Of a stretch of 64,000 nucleotides of DNA, positions 1-8,486 are shown in pieces. Location: NCBI GenBank assembly GCA_964244115.1, contig CAXTHM010000004.1, positions 1 to 64,000 on the forward strand. The letters run 5' to 3'. Position numbers and translations under genes: made by a program. This stretch comes from CADCWK01 sp964244115. GTDB lineage: Bacteria > Chloroflexota > Chloroflexia > Thermomicrobiales > UBA6265. The first letter of the stretch is position 1, and every line of letters begins with the position of its first letter. The notes beneath the pieces were generated by a model that worked only from the letters and a program-made list of their open reading frames with translations, was not told the origin of the DNA and ran no database searches.

Positions 1-513
1 CTCGGCCTCGCGCAGCATCGCCCGGGGGACGAGGTAGCCCGAGGTCGATTGCTCGTCGACCAGCCCGATCTCCGTGCCGCGCAGCGCCGCGAGGTCATGG
101 ATGCCGGAGTCGAGCCGGGTGACGATGACGCTGCGGTAGGTCGGGACGGTCTGGTCGGCGGAGACCGGGGCGACCAGCGGCTCGACGCCGCCCGCCTGCT
201 CGGCCTGCCGGGTGGCGTACTCGCCCAGCATCGCCGCGTCCGCCCGCCCTGTGCGCAGGGCATCCAGGGTGTCGGCGTAGCTGGTCGCGACGATCAGACT
301 AACCGGGCGCCCAAGCGACTCCTCCAGATACTCCCGGAGCGGCCGCGCTCGCGCCTCGTCATAGGTGGCATCCTGGCCGATCGTCGGGGCGAACAGGAAC
401 CCGAACGGGCGGTCGTCGGGCACGGTGACGTCGCTCGGCCCCTCCGAGTCCGGACTCGGGGACGATGTGTCGGGTCCGTCCGGCTCATCGGGCACCGATA
501 TCTTCCGCGTCAC
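1..513 (-). CDS. PhnD-like phosphonate/phosphite-binding domain protein (C-terminus cut by window edge)
   Basis: Translation from a GTG at 513, with a GGGAGG ribosome site 6 bases upstream, gives at least 171 residues with the PhnD/periplasmic-binding hallmarks: a GFLFAPTIG strand near residue 40, a TSYADTLDALRTGRADAAML segment and an STSGYLVPRAML motif near the edge. There is no hydrophobic signal peptide; the first 35 residues are acidic and Ser/Pro-rich. This is unusual for a transport binding protein. It could be a cytosolic sensor or the N-terminal part of a larger fusion continuing left of the window. It diverges from the C-P lyase operon across 323 bases. The domain call is confident; the sensing role is inference. 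Confidence 0.75.
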   Translation of the reverse strand, partial: MTRKISVPDEPDGPDTSSPSPDSEGPSDVTVPDDRPFGFLFAPTIGQDATYDEARARPLREYLEESLGRPVSLIVATSYADTLDALRTGRADAAMLGEYATRQAEQAGGVEPLVAPVSADQTVPTYRSVIVTRLDSGIHDLAALRGTEIGLVDEQSTSGYLVPRAMLREAE

Positions 514-836
514 CCCGATCCTCCCTGATGCCCGGGATTGCCATCGCCCGCAAGCTAGAGCGTACCGCACGGCCACCCATGAGCACCCCGATCGTCAACA
601 TCGTGTGAAGCCTGTAAAGCTTTACAGCCACTTAACCATTGCCGCTCCGGGGCCGCCTATCGTCTAACGGTCACGACCTTCGACCTACCGGCCATGACCC
701 AGCCCGACGCGCACCGTCACCCGCACACCCAACCCCGTGGCCGCACCGTGCCGGGCCGGATCAGGGACCGTGGGCCCGGCGGGACGATCAGCGTCGGCGA
801 ACGTACAGCCTGGATGCCTGACCCAGTGGGGAGCGT
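514..836. promoter_or_regulatory. Divergent control region of the phn operon
   Basis: This 323-base region has no coding signal and separates the PhnD-like gene (leftward) from phnG (rightward). It carries a perfect 16-bp palindrome at 612-627 in a locally AT-richer stretch. It is the only evident place for the promoters of both transcripts. I could not fix convincing -35/-10 pairs by eye. Confidence 0.55.
612..627. promoter_or_regulatory. Perfect 16-bp palindrome, candidate operator
   Basis: The sequence CTGTAAAGCTTTACAG reads identically on both strands and lies midway between the two divergent phn-related genes. Its symmetry suits a dimeric repressor such as the GntR/HutC-type PhnF regulators of phn operons. 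No such regulator gene lies in the window and the sequence is not a known PhnF site, so the regulator is unidentified. Confidence 0.5.
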
Positions 837-1265
837 ATGGACCGGACCGAACGATGTGAACAGATCGCCCAGTTGACCGACGCCGAGATCGAGCGGTTGG
901 CCGCCCTCGTCCTCGATGGGCACGGACCGGCCAGCCGACCGACCCTCATCACCCCGCCGACGGTCGGGATGGTGATGGCGCGGGTCGCGGAGGGCGCCCA
1001 CGGCGACGTCTTCAACTTCGGCGAGGTCCTCGTCACCGAGTGCCACGTCCGGATCGGCCGGAGCGAGGGCTGGAGCATGGTGATGGGCAGTCGCCCGGTC
1101 GCCGCCCTCCGCGCCGCCTCGATCGACGCCGTCGTCGCCGGCGGCCAGGTCGACCCGGCCGAGCTGGACGGGCAGCTCGCCGCGCTGACGCGGGCCCGCG
1201 AGGCCGCCGTTACCGCCAGCCGCGCCCACCTGGCCGAGACCCGCGTCCAGTTCGAGACCCAGTAG
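837..1265 (+). CDS. phnG: C-P lyase core complex subunit PhnG
   Basis: The 142-residue protein has the PhnG signature: an FNFGEVLVTECHVRIG stretch near residues 59-74, followed by a G-R-x(2)-A-A-L-R-A-A-S-I-D-A helix. PhnG belongs to the PhnGHIJ core complex, which with PhnI attaches phosphonate to the ribose C1 of ATP, displacing adenine to give ribose-1-phosphonate triphosphate. It is the first gene of the operon; phnH follows after 2 bases. The length matches the family (about 150 residues). The ATG at 837 follows a GGGGAG stretch, which supports this start. Confidence 0.95.
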   Translation: MDRTERCEQIAQLTDAEIERLAALVLDGHGPASRPTLITPPTVGMVMARVAEGAHGDVFNFGEVLVTECHVRIGRSEGWSMVMGSRPVAALRAASIDAVVAGGQVDPAELDGQLAALTRAREAAVTASRAHLAETRVQFETQ

Positions 1266-1267
1266 GG

Positions 1268-1981
1268 ATGGCAACTACCAGTATGAGCACGATGACCTCT
1301 CCGACACGGACGTCACTGAATGGCAACGGGAACGGGGACCACGATCCGATGGCAGTCGACCCCGCCGCCGGTGTCGATCCGCGGATCATCGGCACCCAGC
1401 AGACCTTCCGGGTCGCGCTGGCGGCGATGACGACGCCCGGCCGGATCGGGCAACTGGTCTGGGAGCCGGAGCTGAGCGACCAGATCGACGGGCCGGACCG
1501 CTGGTTGGCGGCCCTGCTGCTGGCCCTGGCCGACCACGAGGTCTCGCTCGCGGTCGAACTGGCCGATCGCTCGGCCAGCTTCGCCGGGGAGATCGGCCGC
1601 TGGACCCGGGCCGCTGCCGCGACCCCGGAGGCGGCGGACATGGTCGTCGCCGAGGCGGCGACGATGGGGGCCGACCTCCCGGTCCGGCTCCGGCGCGGCA
1701 GCCTCCAGTATCCGGACGACGCCGCGCTGCTGATCATCCAGGTCGACCGGCTCGGCGGCGGCCCTCCCGGCGGGACGGCCCTCTCATTGGAGGGTCCCGG
1801 CGTCGATGGCCGGATCTCGCTGCGGGTCGATGGCTTGGACGCGGACGTGATCGCGGCTCGCGACGTCGCGGTCAGCCAGTACCCGACCGGGATCGACCTG
1901 CTGCTCGTCGACCGGGACGGCCGGATCGCCGGCATCCCGCGGACGACGGTGATCGCGGTCGTCACGGGGGAGGAGGGCTAG
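1268..1981 (+). CDS. phnH: C-P lyase subunit PhnH
   Basis: A protein of 237 residues from the ATG at 1268. After a low-complexity N-terminal tail of about 35 residues it shows the PhnH pattern: QQTFRVALAAMTTPGRIGQL near residues 43-62 and a C-terminal half ending in a GIDLLLVDRDGRIAGIPRTT segment. PhnH is a structural subunit of the core complex, with a fold related to PLP-dependent transferases but no cofactor. The TAG stop abuts the phnI ATG without a gap, pointing to translational coupling. An ATG at 1283 would shorten the disordered tail and cannot be excluded. Confidence 0.93.
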   Translation: MATTSMSTMTSPTRTSLNGNGNGDHDPMAVDPAAGVDPRIIGTQQTFRVALAAMTTPGRIGQLVWEPELSDQIDGPDRWLAALLLALADHEVSLAVELADRSASFAGEIGRWTRAAAATPEAADMVVAEAATMGADLPVRLRRGSLQYPDDAALLIIQVDRLGGGPPGGTALSLEGPGVDGRISLRVDGLDADVIAARDVAVSQYPTGIDLLLVDRDGRIAGIPRTTVIAVVTGEEG

Positions 1982-3208
1982 ATGGCCTACACATCCGTTA
2001 CCGGCGGGGCCGAGGCGATCGCCGCCGCCGAACGCCTGATCCAGCATCTGCCGACCGAGCCGGGCGAAGCGCTCGTCGAACTCCGGCAGGTCCGCAACCA
2101 GTTCCGGGCCGCGGTGGATCAGGTCATGAGCGAGGGGGGCCTCTACGCCCCCGACCTCGCGGCGCTGGCCTTCAAGCAGGCCGAGGGCGATATGGCCGAA
2201 GCGGCCTTCATGCTCCGCGCCTACCGCAGCACCCTGCCCCGGCTCGGCTACACCGAGGCCGTCAGCGGCGATGAGATGGAGGTCGTCCGGCGGATCTCCT
2301 CGACGTTCCGCGACATCCCCGGTGGCCAGGTCCTGGGCCGGACGCGGGACTACACCCAGCGCCTGCTCGACCTCGACTCCTACGCCACTGCCCACACTGC
2401 CGCGACGCCGACCAACGGTGCGGCCATGAGCAATGGGAACGGCAACGCGGCGCCCAGCGCCGGCACGGCCGCGCAGTCGGACTGGGACGGGCGGCTGCCC
2501 AAGGTCGTCGACACGATGCGGGCGATGGGGCTGATCCCGCCGGCGCCGCCGATCGATGGGCAGGAGGAGCCGGACGACATCACCCGGCACGCGATGCGCT
2601 TCCCGGTCAGCCGGCCGGCCTGGTTGCAGGCGCTGGCGCGGGCCGAGACCGGGGCCCTGGTCTGCCTGGCCTACAGCGGGCTGCGCGGCTACGGCGGCGG
2701 CTCCCACGGCACGATCGCCGAGCTCCGCGTCGGTGACCTGCCCCTCCGCGTCACCCACCCGCTGACCGGCCGGCCGATGACCATCGGCAGCGCCCGCGTC
2801 ACCGAGTGCGAGATGACCGGTCCGCAGCGCAAGGCGAAGTCGGCCACCGGCGAGACGAAGAGCGGCGGCGACTACGGCGTCTCCTATGGGCTGGTCTTCG
2901 GCCAGAACGAGCGCAAGGCGATCTCGATGTCCCTGCTCGACAGCTCGCTGATGGTCGGCCACAGCGGCGAGGGCAACCCGGCCCCCGCCAACGACCAGGA
3001 GATGGTGCTCTACAGCACCGACGGCATCGAGAGCTTCGGCTTCGTCGAGCACCTCAAGCTGCCGCACTTCGTCACGTTCGGCGCGAGCCTGAACGTCTCG
3101 GAGCAACTGGAGGCCGACCGGCGGCCCGCCGCCCCGGCTGACGAGACCGGGATGGAGACCGTCCGGGAGCTCGAGCTGGCCGGCGTCAGTGACGGAGGGG
3201 CCGAATGA
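1982..3208 (+). CDS. phnI: C-P lyase subunit PhnI (nucleosidase)
   Basis: The 408-residue PhnI homolog is longer than the usual 350-375 residues. The excess is a low-complexity insertion rich in Ala, Thr, Asn and Gly at about residues 137-165. Conserved blocks include LAALAFKQAEGDMAEAAFML (residues 60-79), RFPVSRPAWLQALARAETGA (about 203-222) and LRGYGGGSHGTIAELRVGDL. PhnI provides the nucleosidase chemistry that removes adenine from ATP while PhnGHL assists. Its stop overlaps the phnJ start by 4 bases. Confidence 0.95.
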   Translation: MAYTSVTGGAEAIAAAERLIQHLPTEPGEALVELRQVRNQFRAAVDQVMSEGGLYAPDLAALAFKQAEGDMAEAAFMLRAYRSTLPRLGYTEAVSGDEMEVVRRISSTFRDIPGGQVLGRTRDYTQRLLDLDSYATAHTAATPTNGAAMSNGNGNAAPSAGTAAQSDWDGRLPKVVDTMRAMGLIPPAPPIDGQEEPDDITRHAMRFPVSRPAWLQALARAETGALVCLAYSGLRGYGGGSHGTIAELRVGDLPLRVTHPLTGRPMTIGSARVTECEMTGPQRKAKSATGETKSGGDYGVSYGLVFGQNERKAISMSLLDSSLMVGHSGEGNPAPANDQEMVLYSTDGIESFGFVEHLKLPHFVTFGASLNVSEQLEADRRPAAPADETGMETVRELELAGVSDGGAE

Positions 3209-4149
3209 CGGCGACGATCGAGACCCACGCGATGACCGAGACCACGAACGGCCAGCAGGGCGACATGCAGCTGCCGGGCTACAACTACGCGTTCCTCGAT
3301 GAGCTGAGCAAGAAGGCGATCCGCCGGGCGCTGCTCAAGGCCGTCGCGATCCCCGGTTACCAGGTCCCGTTCGGCTCCCGTGAGCTGCCGATCTCCCGCG
3401 GCTGGGGGACGGGCGGGCTCCAGATCACACTCTCGCTGATCGGGCCGGGCGACACCGTCAAGGTGATCGACCAGGGCGCCGACGACAGCGTCAACGCCGT
3501 CAACATCCGGCGCCTGGTCGAGCGGACCGCGCCGGGCGTCCGGACGACGACCGCGACCGCCGAGGCGACGATCATTCAGTCGCGCCACCGCCTGCCGGAA
3601 CGGCCGCTGACCGCCGACCAGATCATGATCTACCAGGTCCCGCTGCCGGAGCCGCTCCGGGTGATCGAGCGCCGCGAGGCCGAGACCCGGCGGATGCACG
3701 GCGAGGCCGACTACAGCGGGATGTGGGTGGCGCTCTACGAGGACATCGTCCGCAACGGCCGGATCACCCGCGCCGCCGGCTACCCGGTGATGGTCCATGG
3801 CCGCTACATCATGTCGACCAGTCCGGTCCCGAAGTGGGACCTGCCGGCCCTGAACATGTCCGCGAACCTCCACCTCTACGGCGCCGGCCGAGAGAAGCGG
3901 ATCTACGCGATCCCGCCGCACACCTCGGTCGTCCCGCTTGCCTTCGAGGACTACCCGTTCGCGGTCGAATCGTTCGCCGGCCGGTCCTGCGCCCTCTGCG
4001 GCAGCACGGAATCCTTCCTCGTCGCCACTCCGGCCGAGGACGGCTCGGCGATCTGGGTCTGCTCCGACACCGCCTGGTGCGGCGACCGCGTCCAGGCCGC
4101 CGAGACGGCAGAGGCCGCCGAAATGGCCTCGGAAGGAGCGACGGTATGA
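3205..4149 (+). CDS. phnJ: C-P lyase catalytic subunit PhnJ (radical SAM)
   Basis: PhnJ cleaves the carbon-phosphorus bond of ribose-1-phosphonate-5-phosphate using a 4Fe-4S cluster and S-adenosylmethionine. The 314-residue protein shows the glycyl-radical region AIPGYQVPFGSRELPISRGW (residues 49-68). Near the C-terminus it has four cysteines arranged C-x2-C-x20-C-x5-C (CALC ... CSDTAWC), the non-canonical PhnJ cluster motif. All the key residues I can recognise are present, so the enzyme should be active. It overlaps phnI and phnK by 4 bases each. Confidence 0.97.
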   Translation: MTATIETHAMTETTNGQQGDMQLPGYNYAFLDELSKKAIRRALLKAVAIPGYQVPFGSRELPISRGWGTGGLQITLSLIGPGDTVKVIDQGADDSVNAVNIRRLVERTAPGVRTTTATAEATIIQSRHRLPERPLTADQIMIYQVPLPEPLRVIERREAETRRMHGEADYSGMWVALYEDIVRNGRITRAAGYPVMVHGRYIMSTSPVPKWDLPALNMSANLHLYGAGREKRIYAIPPHTSVVPLAFEDYPFAVESFAGRSCALCGSTESFLVATPAEDGSAIWVCSDTAWCGDRVQAAETAEAAEMASEGATV

Positions 4150-5042
4150 CCGCGATGACCATGACGGCCCCCGAGCGGGCCAACGGCCTCCACGCCCCCC
4201 GCCCGGCGCAATCGGTAATTGAGGTCCAGGGACTGGAGAAGCGGTACGGGGCCGGCTGCCCGGACTGCCTCCGTCTGACCGGGCCGGACCATAACCTGAC
4301 GACCTGCCCGACCTGCGGCACCGTCGTCGCCTGTGCCGACGTCTCATTCACGCTCAGGGCCGGCAAGACGCTCGGCATCGTCGGCGAGAGCGGCAGCGGC
4401 AAGACGACCGTCCTGCGCTGCCTCTACGGCGACGTCGAGCCGACCGCCGGCCGCGCCCTCCTCACGACCGAGGGGGCCGGCACGCGGGACCTGTTCACGC
4501 TCGACCCGCAGGACCGCCGCCGGGTCCGCAACTTCGATATCGGCATGGTCTACCAGACGCCGCGGCAGGGGTTGAACTTCGGCATCTCGGCCGGCGGCAA
4601 CATCGCCGAGCGGCTGCTCGCGGCCGACTGGCGCGTCGTCAGCCGGATCCGGGAGCGGGCAGCCGCCCTGCTCGGCCGGATGGAGATCCCGGTCGAGCGG
4701 ATGGACGAGCTGCCCGGCACCTTCAGCGGCGGGATGCAGCAGCGGGTCCAGATCGCGCGGGCGCTCGCCAACGACCCGGTCGTGGTCCTGCTCGACGAGA
4801 TGACGTCCGGGCTGGACGTCTCGGTCCAGGCCGGCGTGCTGGACCTGATCCAGGAACTCCAGTATGAGGTCGGGATCGCGATCGTGGTCGTCTCCCATGA
4901 CCTCGGCGTGATCCGGCTGCTCTGCGAGCAGGCGATCGTGATGAAGAACGGCCGGATCGTCGAGCGCGGCATCACCGACCAGATCCTCGAGGACCCGCAC
5001 CACCCCTACACGCAGCTGCTCGTCAGTTCGGTGAACACCTGA
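4146..5042 (+). CDS. phnK: C-P lyase ABC-type subunit PhnK
   Basis: The 298-residue ABC ATPase contains Walker A (GESGSGKTT), the signature FSGGMQQR and Walker B (VVLLDEM). PhnK docks on the PhnGHIJ core and is needed for C-P lyase turnover, not for import. Before Walker A, at about residues 38-60, there is an insertion with two CxxC pairs (GCPDC and TCPTC, 12 residues apart) plus a further Cys, which looks like a zinc knuckle. The ATG at 4146 overlaps the phnJ stop. Residues 1-24 are probably disordered. Confidence 0.93.
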   Translation: MTAMTMTAPERANGLHAPRPAQSVIEVQGLEKRYGAGCPDCLRLTGPDHNLTTCPTCGTVVACADVSFTLRAGKTLGIVGESGSGKTTVLRCLYGDVEPTAGRALLTTEGAGTRDLFTLDPQDRRRVRNFDIGMVYQTPRQGLNFGISAGGNIAERLLAADWRVVSRIRERAAALLGRMEIPVERMDELPGTFSGGMQQRVQIARALANDPVVVLLDEMTSGLDVSVQAGVLDLIQELQYEVGIAIVVVSHDLGVIRLLCEQAIVMKNGRIVERGITDQILEDPHHPYTQLLVSSVNT

Positions 5043-5062
5043 TGCGCCGGGAGGAGGGGCAC

Positions 5063-5851
5063 ATGATCGATATGGCGACGACACACCTCGACGTCCGCGA
5101 CCTGAGCAAGACGTTCGAGCTCCACATCCTGCACGGCAAGCGGATCGTCGGCTTCGAGCACGTCTCGTTCACCGTCCCGCGCGGCGCCTTCGTCGGGATC
5201 GCCGGCCAGAGCGGCAGCGGCAAGTCCTCGCTGCTGAAGTGCCTGTACCGGACCTATCTGGCCGATTCGGGCGAGATCCTGTTCCAGCCGGACGGCGGCC
5301 CGGTCGTCGACCTCGTCTCGGCGCCGGACGACACCGTCCTGGACCTGCGCGAGCGCCAGATCGGCTATGTCTCGCAGTTCCTCCGGCCGACGCCCCGCGT
5401 CACGGCGCTGGACCTGACCGCCCGGCCGATGATCCGGCGGGGCGTCCCGGCGGATGAGGCGTACGAGCGGATCGCCGGGCTGTTCCGGACCCTGTCGTTG
5501 CCCGAGGATCTCTGGGACGGCTTCCCGGTCCTGTTCAGCGGCGGCGAGCAGCAGCGCGTCAACCTGGCCCGGGCACTGGTCGGGGACGCCCCGCTCCTGC
5601 TGCTGGACGAGCCGACCTCGGCGCTGGACGCGTCGCTCCAGGACGTCGTCGTCCGGTTGCTGGCCGAGCGCCGCGATGCCGGGACGACGATGGTCGGCAT
5701 CATGCACGATGCCGCGCTCCTCCGGCAGCTCTCCGACGTCCTCCTCCATATGGAGAACGGCCGCCTGACCGGGGTCGAGATCATCGGCGACCGTCTGCTG
5801 GCCGGACATCAGTCGGGCGGCGATCCCCTCGGGCTGGGCCGGGCGGGATGA
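5063..5851 (+). CDS. phnL: C-P lyase ABC-type subunit PhnL
   Basis: This 262-residue ABC ATPase is called from the ATG at 5063, because a strong GGAGG at 5050-5054 sits 8 bases upstream. An in-frame ATG at 5042 that overlaps the phnK stop is possible but poorly placed. Walker A is GQSGSGKSS, the signature FSGGEQQR and Walker B LLLLDEPTSALD. The HILHGKRIVGFEHVSFTV N-terminal region is typical of PhnL. It partners PhnK in the C-P lyase machine. Its stop overlaps the next gene by 4 bases. Confidence 0.93.
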   Translation: MIDMATTHLDVRDLSKTFELHILHGKRIVGFEHVSFTVPRGAFVGIAGQSGSGKSSLLKCLYRTYLADSGEILFQPDGGPVVDLVSAPDDTVLDLRERQIGYVSQFLRPTPRVTALDLTARPMIRRGVPADEAYERIAGLFRTLSLPEDLWDGFPVLFSGGEQQRVNLARALVGDAPLLLLDEPTSALDASLQDVVVRLLAERRDAGTTMVGIMHDAALLRQLSDVLLHMENGRLTGVEIIGDRLLAGHQSGGDPLGLGRAG

Positions 5852-6669
5852 GGCTGACTGTCCTGGGCGCGAGCGCCTCGTTCCCCGCGCCGGGCGGGGC
5901 CTGCTCCGGCTACCTCGTCGAGGATGGCGATACCCGCGTCCTGCTCGACTGCGGCAGCGGCGTCCTTAGCCAGCTCCAGCTCGTCACACGGGTCGGCGAC
6001 CTGTCGGCGATCGTGATCTCCCACTTCCACCCCGACCACTACATCGACCTGATCGCGCTGCGTTACGGGCTCCGCTACGGCTTCGAGGAGTCGCTCCGGC
6101 CCCGGGTGCTCGTCCCGCCGGGTGGGCGCCGGTTCCTTCGTCAACTGGGCGCCGCCCTGCGCAACGCCCCGGAGATGTTCGAGGCCAGCTTCGCCCTCGA
6201 GGAGTACGACGAGGAGGCGGCCTTCGCCGTCGGGGGCCTGTCGCTCCGGTTCCGGCGGACGACGCACGACGAGCCGACCTGGGCCTGCGCCCTGGCTCGG
6301 CGCGACGGCTCGGCCCGGCTGGTCTACACCGCCGATACCCAGGGCTCCGACGACGTGGAGCGGTTCGCCGACGGGGCGGACTTCCTGCTCTGCGAGGCGA
6401 CCTACCTCGGCGACGGCGGCGACCTCCCGAGCGGCAACCACCTCACCGCGAGCCAGGCCGGGGCGCTGGCCCGCTGGGCCGGCGTCCGGCGGCTGATGCT
6501 GACCCACTTCTGGCCGGGCCTGAACCCGGACCGGTTCGCTGACGAGGCCGCTGGGACGTTCGGCGAACCCGTCCTCCTGGCCCGACCCGGCCAGACCGTC
6601 GACGTCCTGACCGGTCAGATCACCGAACCCGCCGCGCCGCGCCAACCGCCCGTCTCACTGGAGGTCTGA
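5848..6669 (+). CDS. phnP: PhnP-type metallo-beta-lactamase-fold cyclic phosphodiesterase
   Basis: The 273-residue protein has the metallo-beta-lactamase metal motif HFHPDH (about residues 55-60), a further NHLTASQAG motif and a late THFWPG histidine. PhnP opens 5-phosphoribosyl 1,2-cyclic phosphate, the C-P lyase product, to ribose 1,5-bisphosphate. Position inside the operon between phnL and phnC supports this over a general RNase-Z-like role. The product of the downstream 2H phosphoesterase gene could act on the same type of substrate. Confidence 0.85.
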   Translation: MRLTVLGASASFPAPGGACSGYLVEDGDTRVLLDCGSGVLSQLQLVTRVGDLSAIVISHFHPDHYIDLIALRYGLRYGFEESLRPRVLVPPGGRRFLRQLGAALRNAPEMFEASFALEEYDEEAAFAVGGLSLRFRRTTHDEPTWACALARRDGSARLVYTADTQGSDDVERFADGADFLLCEATYLGDGGDLPSGNHLTASQAGALARWAGVRRLMLTHFWPGLNPDRFADEAAGTFGEPVLLARPGQTVDVLTGQITEPAAPRQPPVSLEV

Positions 6670-6674
6670 TCGCC

Positions 6675-7472
6675 ATGCTCACCATCAAGGACCTGCGGGT
6701 CGTCTATCCCAACGGCTACGAGGCGCTCAAGTCGGTCAGCCTGGATGTCCAGAGCGGCGAGATCGTCGCCCTGATCGGCCGCTCCGGCGCCGGCAAGTCG
6801 ACCATCCTGCGCTGCATCAACCGGCTCCAGCCGGCGACCTCCGGCCAGATCATCCTGGATGGCGTCGACATCGCCGGCCTGAGCGCCGGCGACGTTCGCC
6901 GGATGCGGAGCAGGATCGGCTTCGTCTGGCAGGAGTACAACCTCGTCGAGCGGCTGACGGTGATGAAAAACGTCCTCTCCGGCCGGCTCGGGCAGTATTC
7001 CGGCCTCCAGAGCTGCTTCCATTGGTTCGACACCAGCCAGCGGGAGATCGCCCTCCAGAGTCTCGAGCGGGTCAACATGCTCCACCGCGCCACCCAGCGG
7101 GCGGACAGGCTATCGGGCGGCGAGAAGCAGCGGGTCGCGATCGCCCGGGCGCTGGCCCAGCAGCCGACGATCATCGTCGCCGACGAACCGGTCGCCAGCC
7201 TGGATGTCGAACTGTCCTGGCAGATCATGAGCGACCTCGTCCGCGTCTCCCGCGACGAGCAGGTCCCGACCCTGATCAGCATCCACGACGTCGAGCTGGC
7301 GAAGGCCTTCTGCGACCGGATCGTCGGGCTGGCCCAGGGCGAGATCGTCTTCGACGGCCTGCCGGCCCAGCTGGATCGGGCCGCGCTCGACCGGATCTTC
7401 CGCTTCGACCGCCCGGTCGATCTGGTCCCGCTCGATGAGCGCCAGGCGCTCGTCGCGCAGGCGAGGGCCTGA
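6675..7472 (+). CDS. phnC: Phosphonate ABC transporter ATPase PhnC
   Basis: This 265-residue import ATPase has Walker A GRSGAGKST near residues 36-44, a Q-loop WQEYNLVERLTVMKNVLSGR, the signature LSGGEKQR and Walker B IIVADEPVASLD. The VMKNVLSGRLG block with a following W-F-D/S sequence is typical of PhnC and not of PhnK or PhnL. It energises uptake through PhnE with PhnD as binding protein. It starts 5 bases after phnP and is followed 4 bases later by phnE. Confidence 0.95.
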   Translation: MLTIKDLRVVYPNGYEALKSVSLDVQSGEIVALIGRSGAGKSTILRCINRLQPATSGQIILDGVDIAGLSAGDVRRMRSRIGFVWQEYNLVERLTVMKNVLSGRLGQYSGLQSCFHWFDTSQREIALQSLERVNMLHRATQRADRLSGGEKQRVAIARALAQQPTIIVADEPVASLDVELSWQIMSDLVRVSRDEQVPTLISIHDVELAKAFCDRIVGLAQGEIVFDGLPAQLDRAALDRIFRFDRPVDLVPLDERQALVAQARA

Positions 7473-7476
7473 CCCG

Positions 7477-8361
7477 ATGGTGACCCACTCCGCCGCCCCG
7501 ACGCCGGTCATCCGGCCGACCGACCAGCAGCGCGAACGGCTGCTCGACCCGAAGCCGCACATCGGCCTGACCGGATTGCTCGGCATCCTCGCGATCGTCG
7601 GCGTCTACGTCTGGGGCGCCGCCGGGACGGGTGCCTCGTTCGGCGAGCTGATCGCCGGCCTGCCCAACATCTGGAACTTCCTCGTCCGCCTGATGCCGCC
7701 CCAGTGGGTGACCGACGACGTCGGGATCGGGATCGGCTCCTGGAGCCTGGTCACGGTCACGATCCCCGAGGTCCTGCCCTATCTGATCGAGACGATCCAG
7801 ATGGCGATCATCGGCACCTCCCTCGCCGTCATCCTGTCGATCCCCTTCGGGCTCCTGGCGGCGCGCAACACCTCCCCGCACCCCCTCGTCTACCAAGGCG
7901 TCCGCTTCCTCCTCAACGTCAACCGGGCGATCCCCGACATCATCGTCGCGCTGGTCTTCGTCGCGGCGGTCGGTCTCGGCCCGTTCTCCGGTGTGCTGGC
8001 CCTCGCGATCTCCTCGATCGGGACGATGGCCAAGCTCTACGCCGAGGCGATCGAGGCGATCGACCCGCAGCAGGTCCAGGCCGTCAACGCCACCGGGGCC
8101 AACCGCTCCCAGACCTTCATCTTCGGCGTCATCCCCCAGGCCATGCCGGTGGTGGCGTCCTACTCCCTGCTCCTCTTCGAAGGCAATGTCCGCTCGGCGT
8201 CGATCCTGGGCATCGTCGGCGCCGGCGGCATCGGCCTGATCCTGAACAAGTACATGGCGCTCTTCAAATACCAGGAGCTGATGGGCGCCCTCGTCCTGCT
8301 GATCGTCGCCGTCACGATCCTCGATCGGATCAGTGACGCCATCCGGAGGAGGCTGATCTAG
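7477..8361 (+). CDS. phnE: Phosphonate ABC transporter permease PhnE
   Basis: The 294-residue integral membrane protein starts at the ATG at 7477. Hydrophobic segments appear near residues 28-46, 100-125, 140-170, 220-245 and 260-280. The EAA loop (EAIEAIDPQQVQAVNATGAN) and the NVRSASILGIVGAGGIG segment are PhnE hallmarks. It forms the membrane channel with PhnC. A stem-loop follows the stop before phnD. Confidence 0.95.
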   Translation: MVTHSAAPTPVIRPTDQQRERLLDPKPHIGLTGLLGILAIVGVYVWGAAGTGASFGELIAGLPNIWNFLVRLMPPQWVTDDVGIGIGSWSLVTVTIPEVLPYLIETIQMAIIGTSLAVILSIPFGLLAARNTSPHPLVYQGVRFLLNVNRAIPDIIVALVFVAAVGLGPFSGVLALAISSIGTMAKLYAEAIEAIDPQQVQAVNATGANRSQTFIFGVIPQAMPVVASYSLLLFEGNVRSASILGIVGAGGIGLILNKYMALFKYQELMGALVLLIVAVTILDRISDAIRRRLI

Positions 8362-8385
8362 GGAACACGCGACAGACCATGCGGA

Positions 8386-8412
8386 CGCGAGGTCGGGCCC
8401 GCCGGCCTCGCG
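8386..8412 (+). other. Stem-loop between phnE and phnD
   Basis: A 7-bp perfect stem (CGCGAGG with CCTCGCG) encloses a 13-base loop in the 125-base gap between phnE and phnD. There is no downstream T-run. A likely role is mRNA stabilisation or partial attenuation that lets the binding protein be made in excess of the permease. This is inference from position. Confidence 0.4.
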
Positions 8413-8486
8413 ACGGGATCACGCTGCCTGAACCACGCGTGCCCGGCGACCGAGCCGGCCACACCCGGTGAACCAAGGAGATCAGA

